DNA of 64,000 nt from Tolypothrix sp. PCC 7910 (GCF_011769525.1 NZ_CP050440.1:1675501-1739500); one strand, 5' to 3'. Shown: positions 18,336 to 29,310, counted from the first letter of the stretch. Notes: generated from the letters alone by a model not told the origin. Numbers and translations are program-made.

Positions 18336-21300
18336 ATGCCTACTGAGAATTTCAAACCCATCATCCCAGGATATCAAATTAGTTCTCAATTGTATGTTAG
18401 CTCTAGGACTAGAGTCTATCGAGCTATCCGGGAGCAGGATCAACTTCCAGTGGTGATTAAACTTCTTGCCTCTCAATATCCCAGCTTTAACGAATTACTG
18501 CAATTTCGTAACCAATATACTATCAGCAAAAATTTTCAGATTCCTGGTATTATTCATCCCTTATCATTAGAACCTTACAATAACGCTTATGTTTTGGTGA
18601 TGGAAGATACAGGAGGGATTTCTTTACGAGAATATATCAAAACCGTTAATATCTCTTTGAGGGAATTTTTGGTTATTGCTATCCAATTATCTAATATTCT
18701 TGGATATTTGCACAATCAGCGTGTAATTCATAAAGATATAAAACCTGCAAATCTCCTGATTAATCCCGAAACACAACAAATTCAAATTATCGACTTTAGT
18801 ATCGCTTCATTACTTCCCAAAGAAAACCAAGAAATTAAAAATCCTAATATTATAGAAGGAACTCTTGCTTATATTTCTCCCGAACAAACAGGCAGAATGA
18901 ATCGGGGGATAGATTACCGCAGTGATTTCTATTCTTTGGGTGTGACATTTTATGAATTATTAACCGGAGAATTACCATTTATTGCTGATGATCCAATCAA
19001 GTTAGTGCATTGTCATATTGCGGAAATTCCTCAGGAATTAAAGAACAGAGAGACAATTCCGCAAGTAGTAGCGGATATTGTGATGAAGTTGTTGGCGAAA
19101 AACGCCGAAGATAGATATCAAAGTGCCTTAGGATTAAAGCACGATTTAGAAACTTGTTTAGCGCAACTTCAAGATCCAGGAGAGATTACATATTTTGAAA
19201 TAGGGCAACGGGATGTGTGCGATCGCTTCCTGATTCCCGAAAAATTATATGGACGAGAAACCGAAGTTTCTAGCTTGCTGCAAGCTTTTGAGCGTGTCGC
19301 TAATGGCACATCCGAAATGATGCTAGTTGCAGGATTTTCGGGAATTGGAAAAACTGCAGTAGTCAATGAAGTTCACAAGCCAATTACCCGTCAGCAAGGA
19401 TATTTCATTAAAGGTAAGTTTGACCAATTTAATCGTAATATTCCCTTGTCAGCTTTTGTGCAAGCTTTGCGCGATTTGATGGGGCAATTATTGTCAGAGT
19501 CGGACACGCAAATACAAACTTGGAAAGCGAAATTTTTAAATGCTGTCGGAGATAATGGTCAAGTTCTTATTGAAGTGATACCGGAACTAGAAATCATTAT
19601 TGGCAAACAACCTCCCGCACTAGAATTATCAGGAAATGCAGCACAGAATCGCTTTAATTTATTGTTTCAAAACTTTATTAACATTTTCACAACTAAAGAA
19701 CATCCATTAGTGATGTTTTTAGATGATTTACAGTGGGTAGATTTGGCTTCTCTACAGTTAATTAAACTGGTGATGAGGGACAATGGACATTTATTATTAT
19801 TGGGAGCTTATCGAGATAATGAAGTGTCGCCTGCACATCCTTTAATGTTGACAGTAGAGGAACTACAAAAAGCAGGGACAACAATTAATACAATTACCCT
19901 AGCATCTCTAGCTTTGAGTGATACGAATCTGTTGGTTGCTGATACTTTGCAATGTTCTACCAAGCAAGCGCAATCCCTGACAGAATTAATCGAGCGCAAA
20001 ACCCAAGGCAATCCCTTTTTTATTACGCAGTTTCTTAAAGCATTATATGAAGATAGGCAGATTACCTTTAATCACCACCAAGGTTATTGGGAATGCGATA
20101 TTGCTCAAATAAAAGCCCTATCTCTCACTGATGATGTAGTAGAGTTTATGGCGCAGCAATTGCAGAAATTGCCCAGCCAAACGCAAAATGTGTTGAAGTT
20201 AGCCGCTTGTATTGGTAACTCATTTGATTTAGCAACTTTAGCAATTGTTTCTCAGCAATCTCAAACTCATACTGCTACAGCTTTGTGGAAAGCTTTACAA
20301 GAAGGGTTAATTCTGCCAACGAGCCAGATTTATAAGTTCTTCCAAGCAGAAATTACAGAACCAACTGTGGGAGAAGAATCTATTAATTTGACTTACCGCT
20401 TTTTGCACGATCGCGTCCAACAAGCTGCATATAAACTCATTGCTGAAGATGATAAACAAGCAACCCATTTGGCAATTGGAGAATTATTGCTCTCTAATAT
20501 CCTAGAAACGCAACTAGAAGCCAATATCTTTGAAATTGTTAATCATTTCAATATAAGTATTGAGCTGATTACTCAGCCAGATAAAAAACTAGAATTAGCC
20601 AAACTGAATTTAATTGCAGGGTGTAAAGCCAAAACTGCGATCGCCTATGATGCAGCTGTAAAATATTTCACCCAAGGAATTGATTTACTGCCCGCTGATG
20701 CGTGGATAGCACATTACAAATTAACCCTAAATTTGCATCATGAGCGTCTGGAAGCTGCTTGTCTAAATACAGACTTTGACAAGCTAGCAGCATGGGGTGA
20801 GATTGTATTGCAATCTGCTACTTGTTTCCTAGATAAGATTAAAGTCCATGAAACCCAAATCATGGCATTGCGCTCTCAAGGTAAATTACTCCAGGTAGTT
20901 GAAATTGGGTTGCAAGTGCTGAAATCACTGGGTGTGGAATTTCCCCAACAGCCGACTATGGCAGAGATTGGTGCAACCGCTGAATATACAAGGCAACTAT
21001 GGATGGAGCGTACACCTCTGAGTTTGCTAGATTTGCCAGCGATGAGCGATCCGCAGCAACTAGCTGTGATGCAAATTCTGACAAAACTGATGGCATCTGC
21101 ATACGTTGCTGCACCTACACTGTTACCGCTACTCGTTTTCAAGGAAGTTGAGATTTCTATCCTGTTTGGAAATTCATCTATTTCCATTTTTGCTTATGCA
21201 GACTACGGATTAATGCTCTGTAGTTTTATGGGAGATATTGATGCTGGGTATGAATTTGGACAACTGTCATTAAATTTATTAGAAAAACTGCAAATTAACG

Positions 21301-24300
21301 CCTTTAAAAGCCGGGCTTACTTTATTGTCAACAGCTTTATTCGGCATTGGAAAGAACCACTGCATCACACAATTCCATCTTTGTTAGAAGGCTATCAAAA
21401 TGGACTAGAAAACGGAGACTGGGAATCTGTGGCGTTAAACTTAATGATCTATGGACAGTATAGTTATTGGAGTGGTCGAGAATTAAATGATTTAGCTAAA
21501 GAAATGGCAGCTTATCGGCAAGCTATTAGCCAAGTCCAGCAAGAAGTACCACTAAAATATCATGAGTGTTACCAACAAGCAATTCTCAACTTATTGGGAC
21601 AGAATGAAGTTCCCTATTGCTTACAAGGTAAAGTCTTTGATGAAAGCCAGATCTTGCCTCATTTTCAAGCTACCCACGATCACGGGGGATTATTTCATCT
21701 TTCTTTGTGTCAAGCTAGTGTGAATTACCTGTTTGAACAATATGAACCAGCTTTGCAAGCAGTAACTAGAGCAGAGCAATTTAGTGATGCTGGCATTGGC
21801 TATGTGATGATTGTGATTTTAGTTTTCTATGATGCCTTAATTCATCTGGCACGTTATGCAAATGTTGATGCAGGAGAACAATTAGCGATTCTTGAGCGAG
21901 TCAATACCCAGCAAGAAAAACTCCAAAACTGGGCAACTCGTACCCCCTTCAATCATCAGCATCGTTGGGAATTAGTAGCAGCAGAACGCGATCGCGTGCT
22001 TGGTAACCGTTTTGATGCGATGGAGCATTATGATCTGGCTATTGCTGGCGCAAAAACCCACGGTTATTTACAAGAAGAAGCACTCAGCAATGAACTGGCT
22101 GCTAAATTTTACCTGGAATGGGGCAAAGATAAAGTAGCCGCAGGTTATATGCAAGAAGCTTACTACTGCTATGCCCGTTGGGGTGCAAAAGCCAAAATTG
22201 ATGATTTAGAAAATCGCTATCCCAATTTACTGCGCCCCATTCTCCAGCAAACGGTACAAAGCCTCAATCTACTAGAAACCATAGCTTCAATTACTGCACT
22301 GAATGTCTCGATTGATAACTCCACAAAAACTAACCACACATCCAGCAGCATCAATAATGCTCTAGATTTTGCCGCCATTCTCAAAGCCTCTCAAAGCTTG
22401 TCCAGTACGATTCAACTGGATGAACTCATGTATCAATTAACTCAGATGATTTTGCAACATTCTGGAGGCGATCGCTGTGCTTTAATTTTGCCTGATAGTT
22501 ATGGAGAATGGCAGGTAAAAGCCTTTGCTACATCAGAAACCACAGAACTTTGTACCGAACCCTTAGAAGGAAATCCTCACTTACCCCTGAAGTTGATTCA
22601 GTACGTCAAAAATACTCAAGAAGTTGTAGTTATTGACGAACTCAAAACCAATTTACCTGTAATTGACGATTATTTATCTCAGCACCAACCAAAAAGTGTA
22701 CTGTGCTTGCCAATTCTTAATCAAGGACATTTAATTGGGATTTTGTATTTGAAAAATCGCTCCACTAGCGGCGTGTTTACGAGCGATCGCATTTTGGTTC
22801 TTAACTTTCTTTGTACCCAAGCGGCAATTTCTCTAGAAAATGCTCGTCTTTATCAATATTCGCAAAATTATGCTCAAAAATTAGAAAAATCTCTAGAGCA
22901 GTTAAGTCTCAGCGAAAACCGCTTTCAAAAATTAGCTGATAATATTCCAGGATTAATTTATCAGATTCGCATTCAAGCTGATGGTTCATCTTCCATCTCC
23001 TATGTCAGTTCTGGATGTCAAACTCTTTACGAAGTCGCTCCAGAAGATTTGATGTCAGGAAAATACAGCTTGCGTGATTTTGAACACCCCGACGATAGCC
23101 TAGAGACTTTTCGCGCCACGATGGAATCAGCAAAAAATCTCACCCCATTTCATTACGAGTGGCGCATTATTACACCCAATGGGAATCTCAAGTGGGTAAA
23201 AGCGGCTTCCCAACCAGAACGTAGGGAGGATGGTGAAATGGTATGGGATGGCATTGTCATTGATATTACTGATCGCAAACTTGCTGAACAAGAGCAACAG
23301 CGACTTTTGGAAATTTTGGAAGCTACCCCAGATATTGTAGGTATTGCTGATGCCAATGGTAATACTCTCTATGTTAATCCCTCGGGACAGAAATTTTGGC
23401 AGATGAAAAATAGTGCGGATGAATTTCACATTTCGCAGATCACTCCACCGCTAGCAATGGCACATCTGCAAAGTGTTGGTATTCCCACTGCTATTCGCCA
23501 AGGAACTTGGAGTGGGGAGGCAGCCATTTTCGACTCCCAAGGCAATGAAATTCCTGTATCTCAGGTAATTATTGCTCATAAAAATGCTACCAATGAAGTC
23601 GAATATCTGGCTACTATTATTCGAGATATTAGCGATCGCAAACAAGCTGAAGCTGCGATTGAACTCAAATCTCAGCAACTAAAAACAGCTTTGCAAGAAC
23701 TGCAAAAAGCCCAATTACAAATGGTACAAAATGAAAAAATGTCTGCTCTAGGTAACTTAGTTGCTGGGGTAGCCCATGAAATGAACAATCCACTGGGATT
23801 TATTTTTGCTAGCCTCAAACAAGTTAAACCCACCTTGGATGATATCACCACTCATCTAAAACTATATCAACAAGCCCTACCAGAACCCGAAGCAGAAATT
23901 CTCGATCATGCCGAAGAAATTGACTTGGATTATAGCTTAGAAGACCTACAAAAAATTATCGATTCAATGGTCATAGCTTGCGAGCGATTACAAAATATCA
24001 GCACCAGTTTAAGAACTTTCTCCCGTGCTGATAAGGATTATAAAGTTCCATTTAACCTCAATGAAGGTCTTGATAGTACAATTTTAATTCTCAAACATCG
24101 CCTCAAAGCTAACGAAAAACGTCCAGAAATTCTTGTAGAAACCGAGTATACTACTTTTTCGCCTATTGATTGTTTCCCGGGGCAATTAAATCAGGTATTT
24201 ATGAATATTCTGGCGAATGCTATTGATGCTTTAGATGAGTTAATTCTTCGTTACAGTTATGTGGAAATGAAGCTCAATCCTCCTAGAATTACAATTAAGA

Positions 24301-24551
24301 CTGCGATTGACAATCACAACGTCAAAATCTCAATTGCTGATAATGGTCAAGGCATGAGCGAAGAAGTTAAAGCACATATATTTGACCATTTATTTACTAC
24401 TAAAGGCGTTGGTAAAGGTACGGGTTTAGGATTAGCGATCGCCCAGCAAATTGTTGAAGAAAAACATGGCGGCAGAATTCACGTTAATTCTGTTGTAGGC
24501 GAGGGAACAGAATTTGTAATTTCTATTCCCATCACAGATAAATTGCAGTAG
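18336..24551 (+). CDS. Ser/Thr kinase-AAA ATPase-GAF-PAS-histidine kinase hybrid
   Basis: 2071 residues. Order: Hanks-type kinase ~10-275 (Lys42; HKDIKPANL with Asp134; DFS with Asp153 instead of DFG; SPEQ); an AAA/STAND-like ATPase with Walker A GFSGIGKT (333-340) and Walker B LVMFLDDLQWVD (458-469); a long helical region ~700-1330; GAF ~1350-1505; two PAS domains ~1525-1650 and ~1655-1770; HisKA with His1814 in GVAHEMNNPLG; HATPase with N-box NILANAIDAL, DNGQGM and GKGTGLGLA. This multi-kinase type is frequent in filamentous cyanobacteria; inputs and targets are unknown. HKD and DFS replace HRD and DFG, but Lys and both Asp are kept, so activity is plausible. No response regulator adjoins it. 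Confidence 0.93.
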   Translation: MPTENFKPIIPGYQISSQLYVSSRTRVYRAIREQDQLPVVIKLLASQYPSFNELLQFRNQYTISKNFQIPGIIHPLSLEPYNNAYVLVMEDTGGISLREYIKTVNISLREFLVIAIQLSNILGYLHNQRVIHKDIKPANLLINPETQQIQIIDFSIASLLPKENQEIKNPNIIEGTLAYISPEQTGRMNRGIDYRSDFYSLGVTFYELLTGELPFIADDPIKLVHCHIAEIPQELKNRETIPQVVADIVMKLLAKNAEDRYQSALGLKHDLETCLAQLQDPGEITYFEIGQRDVCDRFLIPEKLYGRETEVSSLLQAFERVANGTSEMMLVAGFSGIGKTAVVNEVHKPITRQQGYFIKGKFDQFNRNIPLSAFVQALRDLMGQLLSESDTQIQTWKAKFLNAVGDNGQVLIEVIPELEIIIGKQPPALELSGNAAQNRFNLLFQNFINIFTTKEHPLVMFLDDLQWVDLASLQLIKLVMRDNGHLLLLGAYRDNEVSPAHPLMLTVEELQKAGTTINTITLASLALSDTNLLVADTLQCSTKQAQSLTELIERKTQGNPFFITQFLKALYEDRQITFNHHQGYWECDIAQIKALSLTDDVVEFMAQQLQKLPSQTQNVLKLAACIGNSFDLATLAIVSQQSQTHTATALWKALQEGLILPTSQIYKFFQAEITEPTVGEESINLTYRFLHDRVQQAAYKLIAEDDKQATHLAIGELLLSNILETQLEANIFEIVNHFNISIELITQPDKKLELAKLNLIAGCKAKTAIAYDAAVKYFTQGIDLLPADAWIAHYKLTLNLHHERLEAACLNTDFDKLAAWGEIVLQSATCFLDKIKVHETQIMALRSQGKLLQVVEIGLQVLKSLGVEFPQQPTMAEIGATAEYTRQLWMERTPLSLLDLPAMSDPQQLAVMQILTKLMASAYVAAPTLLPLLVFKEVEISILFGNSSISIFAYADYGLMLCSFMGDIDAGYEFGQLSLNLLEKLQINAFKSRAYFIVNSFIRHWKEPLHHTIPSLLEGYQNGLENGDWESVALNLMIYGQYSYWSGRELNDLAKEMAAYRQAISQVQQEVPLKYHECYQQAILNLLGQNEVPYCLQGKVFDESQILPHFQATHDHGGLFHLSLCQASVNYLFEQYEPALQAVTRAEQFSDAGIGYVMIVILVFYDALIHLARYANVDAGEQLAILERVNTQQEKLQNWATRTPFNHQHRWELVAAERDRVLGNRFDAMEHYDLAIAGAKTHGYLQEEALSNELAAKFYLEWGKDKVAAGYMQEAYYCYARWGAKAKIDDLENRYPNLLRPILQQTVQSLNLLETIASITALNVSIDNSTKTNHTSSSINNALDFAAILKASQSLSSTIQLDELMYQLTQMILQHSGGDRCALILPDSYGEWQVKAFATSETTELCTEPLEGNPHLPLKLIQYVKNTQEVVVIDELKTNLPVIDDYLSQHQPKSVLCLPILNQGHLIGILYLKNRSTSGVFTSDRILVLNFLCTQAAISLENARLYQYSQNYAQKLEKSLEQLSLSENRFQKLADNIPGLIYQIRIQADGSSSISYVSSGCQTLYEVAPEDLMSGKYSLRDFEHPDDSLETFRATMESAKNLTPFHYEWRIITPNGNLKWVKAASQPERREDGEMVWDGIVIDITDRKLAEQEQQRLLEILEATPDIVGIADANGNTLYVNPSGQKFWQMKNSADEFHISQITPPLAMAHLQSVGIPTAIRQGTWSGEAAIFDSQGNEIPVSQVIIAHKNATNEVEYLATIIRDISDRKQAEAAIELKSQQLKTALQELQKAQLQMVQNEKMSALGNLVAGVAHEMNNPLGFIFASLKQVKPTLDDITTHLKLYQQALPEPEAEILDHAEEIDLDYSLEDLQKIIDSMVIACERLQNISTSLRTFSRADKDYKVPFNLNEGLDSTILILKHRLKANEKRPEILVETEYTTFSPIDCFPGQLNQVFMNILANAIDALDELILRYSYVEMKLNPPRITIKTAIDNHNVKISIADNGQGMSEEVKAHIFDHLFTTKGVGKGTGLGLAIAQQIVEEKHGGRIHVNSVVGEGTEFVISIPITDKLQ

Positions 24552-24746
24552 CTTGAAAAAATTACAGCGTATTTCACGCAGGTATTGACCTTACAATTAT
24601 CTGTACATGAATCATTTGTAATCTGCTGTAATTAAAGCAATACTTCATAGAGCATCATAGACAGCCAATTGCCCATATTTAAAACTTTTATTCATGCAAA
24701 TGATTGTCCTGGCAAATTATTCTTAATTGCGGGGGTTTTACTTAAA

Positions 24747-25532
24747 TTATCTGCATGCAGATTTAGCTTTTTGCTTGGAGAACCGTTTTCGATAGAGCAG
24801 ATATATTGCTGTTAGCAATGAACCAGCAACAGTTGGCCCTTCTGGAACATCCTTTGATGGAGCACCGTCCGGTCGAGAAGGAGCATAACTCAATTTGGCA
24901 TACAGATTGCTATTATCTGTACTATATTCTCCTTCAATAGCACCAATCTTAAACCTATCTATATCAAGTAAATATGATTGTTTATTCCAGATAAAGCTAG
25001 TTTGTAATGGTGCTAACTCAACATAGTCTGCGTTTTCTGGAGCTTTGAGATTTTGTGTATTAATGTTAGGCGTATTTAAGAAATTAAAAGCAAGTGGCAA
25101 TACTTTGTTGACCGGATTTTTATCACCCAAAGATAAATTTAAATTCAAAGTTGCAGACTTAATATTAGTATCTGCGTAGATGATGCCATTCAAGTATTCT
25201 AAATTACCTATCCTAAACCATTTGCCTATATCAACTGTGGTGGGAAAGGTATTTCCCACAAAGGTGACACGATTAGGTTGTTCGGGAGGTGTATTGATTT
25301 TTGGCTCCCCCCAAGTGAATGAATCGGTTCCTACACCTGTAACGTAACACTTTTTACCACTCACACCAGAGCAACCTTGATTTTGGCTATCTGGAATCGG
25401 GTTAACCCATTTACCTGTAGTGTTACCTAAAGTAATGCTAGCTGCTTGAGCTTGACAGCCGAACCCAAATACTGTCAAGGCAATCATCGAACAACTCGAC
25501 AACTTAGTGGCAAAAACCAAACTGCTTCTCAT
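24747..25532 (-). CDS. Exported protein with PEP-CTERM-like anchor
   Basis: 261 residues. A signal peptide spans ~1-30 (cleavage near QAQAAS). The body is strand-rich with GKWVNP, a CSGVSGKKC loop and SFTWGEP, resembling the choice-of-anchor K group of cyanobacterial exoproteins. The C-terminus has VPEGPT, then a hydrophobic helix (TVAGSLLTAIYLLYR) and a basic tail (KRFSKQK), a variant of the PEP-CTERM sorting signal processed by exosortase. It is probably a surface or matrix protein. It converges on the hybrid kinase. Confidence 0.75.
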   Translation of the reverse strand: MRSSLVFATKLSSCSMIALTVFGFGCQAQAASITLGNTTGKWVNPIPDSQNQGCSGVSGKKCYVTGVGTDSFTWGEPKINTPPEQPNRVTFVGNTFPTTVDIGKWFRIGNLEYLNGIIYADTNIKSATLNLNLSLGDKNPVNKVLPLAFNFLNTPNINTQNLKAPENADYVELAPLQTSFIWNKQSYLLDIDRFKIGAIEGEYSTDNSNLYAKLSYAPSRPDGAPSKDVPEGPTVAGSLLTAIYLLYRKRFSKQKAKSACR

Positions 25533-26086
25533 AGTTAGGCTTCAGCTCCTATGCAGGAGCTTTAAAATAGGCAACTTGTACACATTAGTAAATCTACGTA
25601 AAATAGCCAAGAAGTTATTCTTTACTTTATAAAGTCTTTACATAATACTGATGTTTCTTGGTTATAAATTCATATACTTATATAGAATTACTCAGAATAT
25701 TTATAAATTTTACTACAATAAAGATGTATGGATGACTAAATTAATACCCTATGAATACTGATAATTAATAGTAATATTTTTCTGATTAAGCTAAGAAATT
25801 ACTTATTGACATACTTCAGAAAATATGTCTAAAGATGCTCGGAACCGCTTAACGCTTCATAAATCTGAACTAATCGCCAATATTGGCAGCCTAAATTTTA
25901 AATTAGAACGTTAATACTTGAATTTTTATTTCAAAAGATTTAAAAAATTATCATTCTTCTGGTTGTTACGCAATTTTACTTGCCAGCTTATTGTCAGGTT
26001 ATAACCACCGACTTAAGTTGGCTACTTCTGACTGCTCCTGCTACTGCTCTCACTCCCAAATCTATCTATATATTGATTTTTCGCTA
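25533..26086. other. Intergenic region before the MFS gene
   Basis: AT-rich. It holds the promoters of the divergent exported protein and the MFS permease. A 29-codon frame (25825-25914) lacks a ribosome site. The frame of the MFS gene stays open upstream to 25991, but that part reads like non-coding sequence. Confidence 0.5.
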
Positions 26087-27535
26087 GTGAAGACTCTATC
26101 CGCCTCTACTGAAGAACTTACAGAACCCCTGCCTTCTAAAGAACTGCTGACATCCCTGACTACAGACTCACCGCCGAAAATTTCTCCGCAAGCAACTCGA
26201 ACTAGCCTGAAAGCCTCTACTATAGATGGCGTATTTGCCACAATTTTTTCTAACATTACCACTGGGGTAATACTGATTAACTTTTTGCTTCAATTGGGCG
26301 CTACCCCAGTAGAAATAGGCTTGCTATCTTCCATTCCTATGCTGGCAAATTTCCTGCAACCAGTGGGAGCTTATTTTGCCGATCGCACTACTAGCCGCCA
26401 TTGGTATACCTTGGCAATTTTTGGCCCTTCGCGGCTGCTGTGGCTAATTTTAGTAGCGGGAATTGCATGGTTTTGTCATTATCACACCCCACCCCACCAG
26501 TTAGTCATTTGGACACTAGGAATAGTTGTAGTCACCAATATTCTCGGAGGTTTAGGTGGTTGCGCCTGGTTTAGCTGGATGGCGGCTTTGGTTCCCCCGC
26601 GCTTGCGAGGGCGTTATTTTGGTTTTCGTAATAGTGCTGCTAGCTTGGCTAATTTGTTATCTGTACCCTTATTAGGATTTGCAGTTTCTGCTTGGCCTGG
26701 TGGTGCAATCCCAGGTTTCGGCGTACTTTTGTTACTAGGAGTAGTCATCGGCCTGATCAGTTTGGCTTGTCAATTTTGGATGGTTGATGTCAATCCCCAG
26801 GTTTACCGCTTTGGGAAAACTGCACACCAAAACTCAGAAAATGCTGAACCTCCACAAGTAAATACATTCAGCATCCTTAAAGATTTCAACTTTTTAAAGT
26901 TTCTGGTTTATTTTGGGCTGTGGACATTTGCAGTTAACCTCAGCGCCCCATTTTTTAACCTTTATATGTTGAAAAACTTAGGTTTAGACCTCAGTACAGT
27001 CACACTTTACAGCAGTTTGATTGCTGGGGCGAACTTAGTCATGTTGGTATTGTGGGGTAAGTTGGCTGACAAAATCGGAAATCGTCCCATACTATTGTTA
27101 GTCGGCTTTTTGATTGCAGTCACACCTTTATTTTGGTTAGGAACTGGGAATGACTTCATTTCTGTGTGGGTTTGGCTACCACTTATACATATTGTCTGGG
27201 GTGGCTTTGGGGCTGCGATCGACTTGTGCAACAGTAATATTCAAATGGAAATGGCATCATTAGAGTCTCCTTCGCAATATTTTGCGATCGCAGCTGCGGT
27301 TACTGGTGTTACTGGTGGTTTAGGTTCGACAGTAGGAGGCTTCTTAGCCGAACTAGATATAATTGGTGGCTTACCTGGACTATTTGCGCTTTCAGCTATT
27401 ATGCGATTGATGGCGCTGTTACCCCTAATATTTGTTAAAGAACCACGCAGTAAATCCTTTAGTGATTTGCTGGAAAAAATCTTACCTTGGAAGCCAAAAT
27501 CAGACTTAGTTTCAGCTGAGAAAATTGCCGCTTAA
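26087..27535 (+). CDS. MFS transporter
   Basis: About 482 residues from a GTG at 26087 (VKTLSASTEEL). The open frame extends to a TTG at 25991, but residues upstream of the GTG look non-coding; neither start has a clear ribosome site. There are 11-12 membrane helices, with a major-facilitator loop-2-3-like segment (PVGAYFADRTTSRHW) and a second-half equivalent (LWGKLADKIGNRP). A hydrophilic N-terminus of ~55 residues precedes helix 1. The substrate is not readable; similar cyanobacterial permeases are annotated only as MFS. A good terminator follows. Confidence 0.85.
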   Translation: MKTLSASTEELTEPLPSKELLTSLTTDSPPKISPQATRTSLKASTIDGVFATIFSNITTGVILINFLLQLGATPVEIGLLSSIPMLANFLQPVGAYFADRTTSRHWYTLAIFGPSRLLWLILVAGIAWFCHYHTPPHQLVIWTLGIVVVTNILGGLGGCAWFSWMAALVPPRLRGRYFGFRNSAASLANLLSVPLLGFAVSAWPGGAIPGFGVLLLLGVVIGLISLACQFWMVDVNPQVYRFGKTAHQNSENAEPPQVNTFSILKDFNFLKFLVYFGLWTFAVNLSAPFFNLYMLKNLGLDLSTVTLYSSLIAGANLVMLVLWGKLADKIGNRPILLLVGFLIAVTPLFWLGTGNDFISVWVWLPLIHIVWGGFGAAIDLCNSNIQMEMASLESPSQYFAIAAAVTGVTGGLGSTVGGFLAELDIIGGLPGLFALSAIMRLMALLPLIFVKEPRSKSFSDLLEKILPWKPKSDLVSAEKIAA

Positions 27536-27566
27536 CCAAATTACTCAACATTAACCTAAATCAGCG

Positions 27567-27606
27567 AATCCTTCCTTACTTCAGAGGGAAGGATTTCTCT
27601 TTTTTA
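27567..27606 (+). terminator. Intrinsic terminator of the MFS gene
   Basis: AATCCTTCC (27567-27575) pairs with GGAAGGATT (27587-27595), followed by TCTCTTTTTT. It lies 32 bases after the MFS stop codon and before the KAP gene start. Confidence 0.8.
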
Positions 27607-27642
27607 TACAGCATCATGCGAGATAGTTGAGGGAAAAAGCTG

Positions 27643-29286
27643 ATGGTGGAAACAAAAACTAATTCTGAATACAAATCTGAGAATACGCAAGAAATTTTTG
27701 CTGACAATCCTTTAACCGATCCTGTTGCGGATCGGCTAGGATATGCACCCTTTGCCCAGCATTTAGCAGATAGTATTTGCAATATGAATTTTGCTGGAGG
27801 ATTCGTGATTACATTATATGGAAATTGGGGATTTGGCAAGTCTACACTCTTGAATTTCTTAGTTCACTATCTCAAGGAAAAACCAGAAGATGAGCAACCG
27901 ATTATTGTTGATTTTAATCCTTGGTTAGTAACTGGAGATGAAGACATTACAAAGCGCTTTGTTAGACAATTACAGATGAGTTTAAGCCAATTTAAAGCTG
28001 TACCCAAAGGCTTTAGAAAGCGCATAGGAGATTTTATCAAAGCTGTTTCTGAAATTCCCGTGCCTTATGCTCAAGCTGGTAAGGCGGTAGTGAAATTATT
28101 TGACAATCAGCAAAAAGATATTTCGGAATTAAAAGAAGAACTAGAAGAATCCCTAGAAGATAAACATCCGCGCATAGTAGTCACTATTGATGATATTGAT
28201 AGGCTCAACACGGACGATATTATGCAGTTATTTCGCTTACTCAAAGCGATGCCAACTTTTGATGATGTTGTTTATGTTTTAGCCTTTAATAGAGAAGTTG
28301 TTCACAAAATTATTGCTGATAACCAGGGTATACCTGGCGATATTTATCTAGAAAAAATAATTCAAGCTGCTTTTGAATTACCGATTCCAGAAAAAACTTT
28401 ACTGCGTAGGCTGCTGTTTGAAAAGCTCAATACTATATTTAGTAATACACCCAAGGAAATATTTGATTTTACCCACTGGAGCAATATTTATTTTTCTGGG
28501 ATAGACCATTTTATTAATACCACTCGCGATATTGTTCGCCTTATTAACATTTTAACTGTGACCTATCCAGTAACTAATGGTGAAGTTAATCCAGCCGATG
28601 TTGTAGCTATTGAATCGTTGCGGGTATTTTGCCCAGTAGTTTATGAAATTATCCGCAAAAATCCACAATTTTTTGCTGGATATGTAGATAATCAAATATC
28701 GTCATTTCCTACATTAGATGAACTCAAACATTTTCATAATTCCTGGTTAGCTCAACTAAAAAATGAGGATAAAGCACCAATTCAAAAGCTAGTATTAGAA
28801 CTTTTCCCTAAATTAGAGTCTGTTTATGGTGATAATTACTACGGCGCAGAACAAGAAAACAAATGGCATGAACACCTGCGTATATGTAGTTTAGAGAATT
28901 TTTATAACTATTTCCGTCTAGCTTTAACTACAAGAGAATTACCTGATAGTGAGGTAAAAGCTATCTTGAGTTTAGGTTTAGATGCAAAAGCATTTGCTGA
29001 CAAGTTAATAGAAATTGCTAATGAAAGACTTCCAGATGGGACAACTAAAGTTAGAGTTTTTTTAGAACAACTTGATGATTATTCGCAAGCAGAAATTCCT
29101 TTAAATAACATTTCTGCAATTGTGGAAGCTTTAATTAAGCTAGGGGATCATCTTCAGAGTTGTGAAGATAAACCTTATGGCATGTTTGATTTAGGAAATG
29201 ATGTCAGAATTAAACGCATTATTTCCCATCTTTTGCATCGATTAAATGAACAAGAGCGCTTCGAGATAATGCAAGATGCAAATTAG
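27643..29286 (+). CDS. KAP family P-loop NTPase
   Basis: 547 residues. Walker A GNWGFGKS (60-67), the KAP-typical FNPW (91-94), Walker B IVVTIDDIDR (178-187) and the LAFNREVV sensor region define a KAP NTPase (family of Kidins220/ARMS and phage-excluding PifA). The domain is split by ~90 residues between FNPW and Walker B; membrane helices normally inserted there are absent (a KRIGDFIKAVSEIPVPYAQAG stretch is only weakly hydrophobic), so this may be a soluble member. The C-terminal ~250 residues are helical with no known domain. The next gene on the same strand is a cytosine methyltransferase, separated by 209 bp with a hairpin. A defence role is inference. Confidence 0.88.
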   Translation: MVETKTNSEYKSENTQEIFADNPLTDPVADRLGYAPFAQHLADSICNMNFAGGFVITLYGNWGFGKSTLLNFLVHYLKEKPEDEQPIIVDFNPWLVTGDEDITKRFVRQLQMSLSQFKAVPKGFRKRIGDFIKAVSEIPVPYAQAGKAVVKLFDNQQKDISELKEELEESLEDKHPRIVVTIDDIDRLNTDDIMQLFRLLKAMPTFDDVVYVLAFNREVVHKIIADNQGIPGDIYLEKIIQAAFELPIPEKTLLRRLLFEKLNTIFSNTPKEIFDFTHWSNIYFSGIDHFINTTRDIVRLINILTVTYPVTNGEVNPADVVAIESLRVFCPVVYEIIRKNPQFFAGYVDNQISSFPTLDELKHFHNSWLAQLKNEDKAPIQKLVLELFPKLESVYGDNYYGAEQENKWHEHLRICSLENFYNYFRLALTTRELPDSEVKAILSLGLDAKAFADKLIEIANERLPDGTTKVRVFLEQLDDYSQAEIPLNNISAIVEALIKLGDHLQSCEDKPYGMFDLGNDVRIKRIISHLLHRLNEQERFEIMQDAN

Positions 29287-29310
29287 TTTTAAACAGTTGT
29301 GAGGGGTCAG

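Noticed and set aside
18125-18364. 79-codon minus-strand frame between recJ and the hybrid kinase
   Set aside because: It overlaps the kinase start and occupies the divergent promoter; no recognisable domain.
25825-25914. 29-codon ORF before the MFS gene
   Set aside because: No ribosome site and no similarity I recognise; too short to support.
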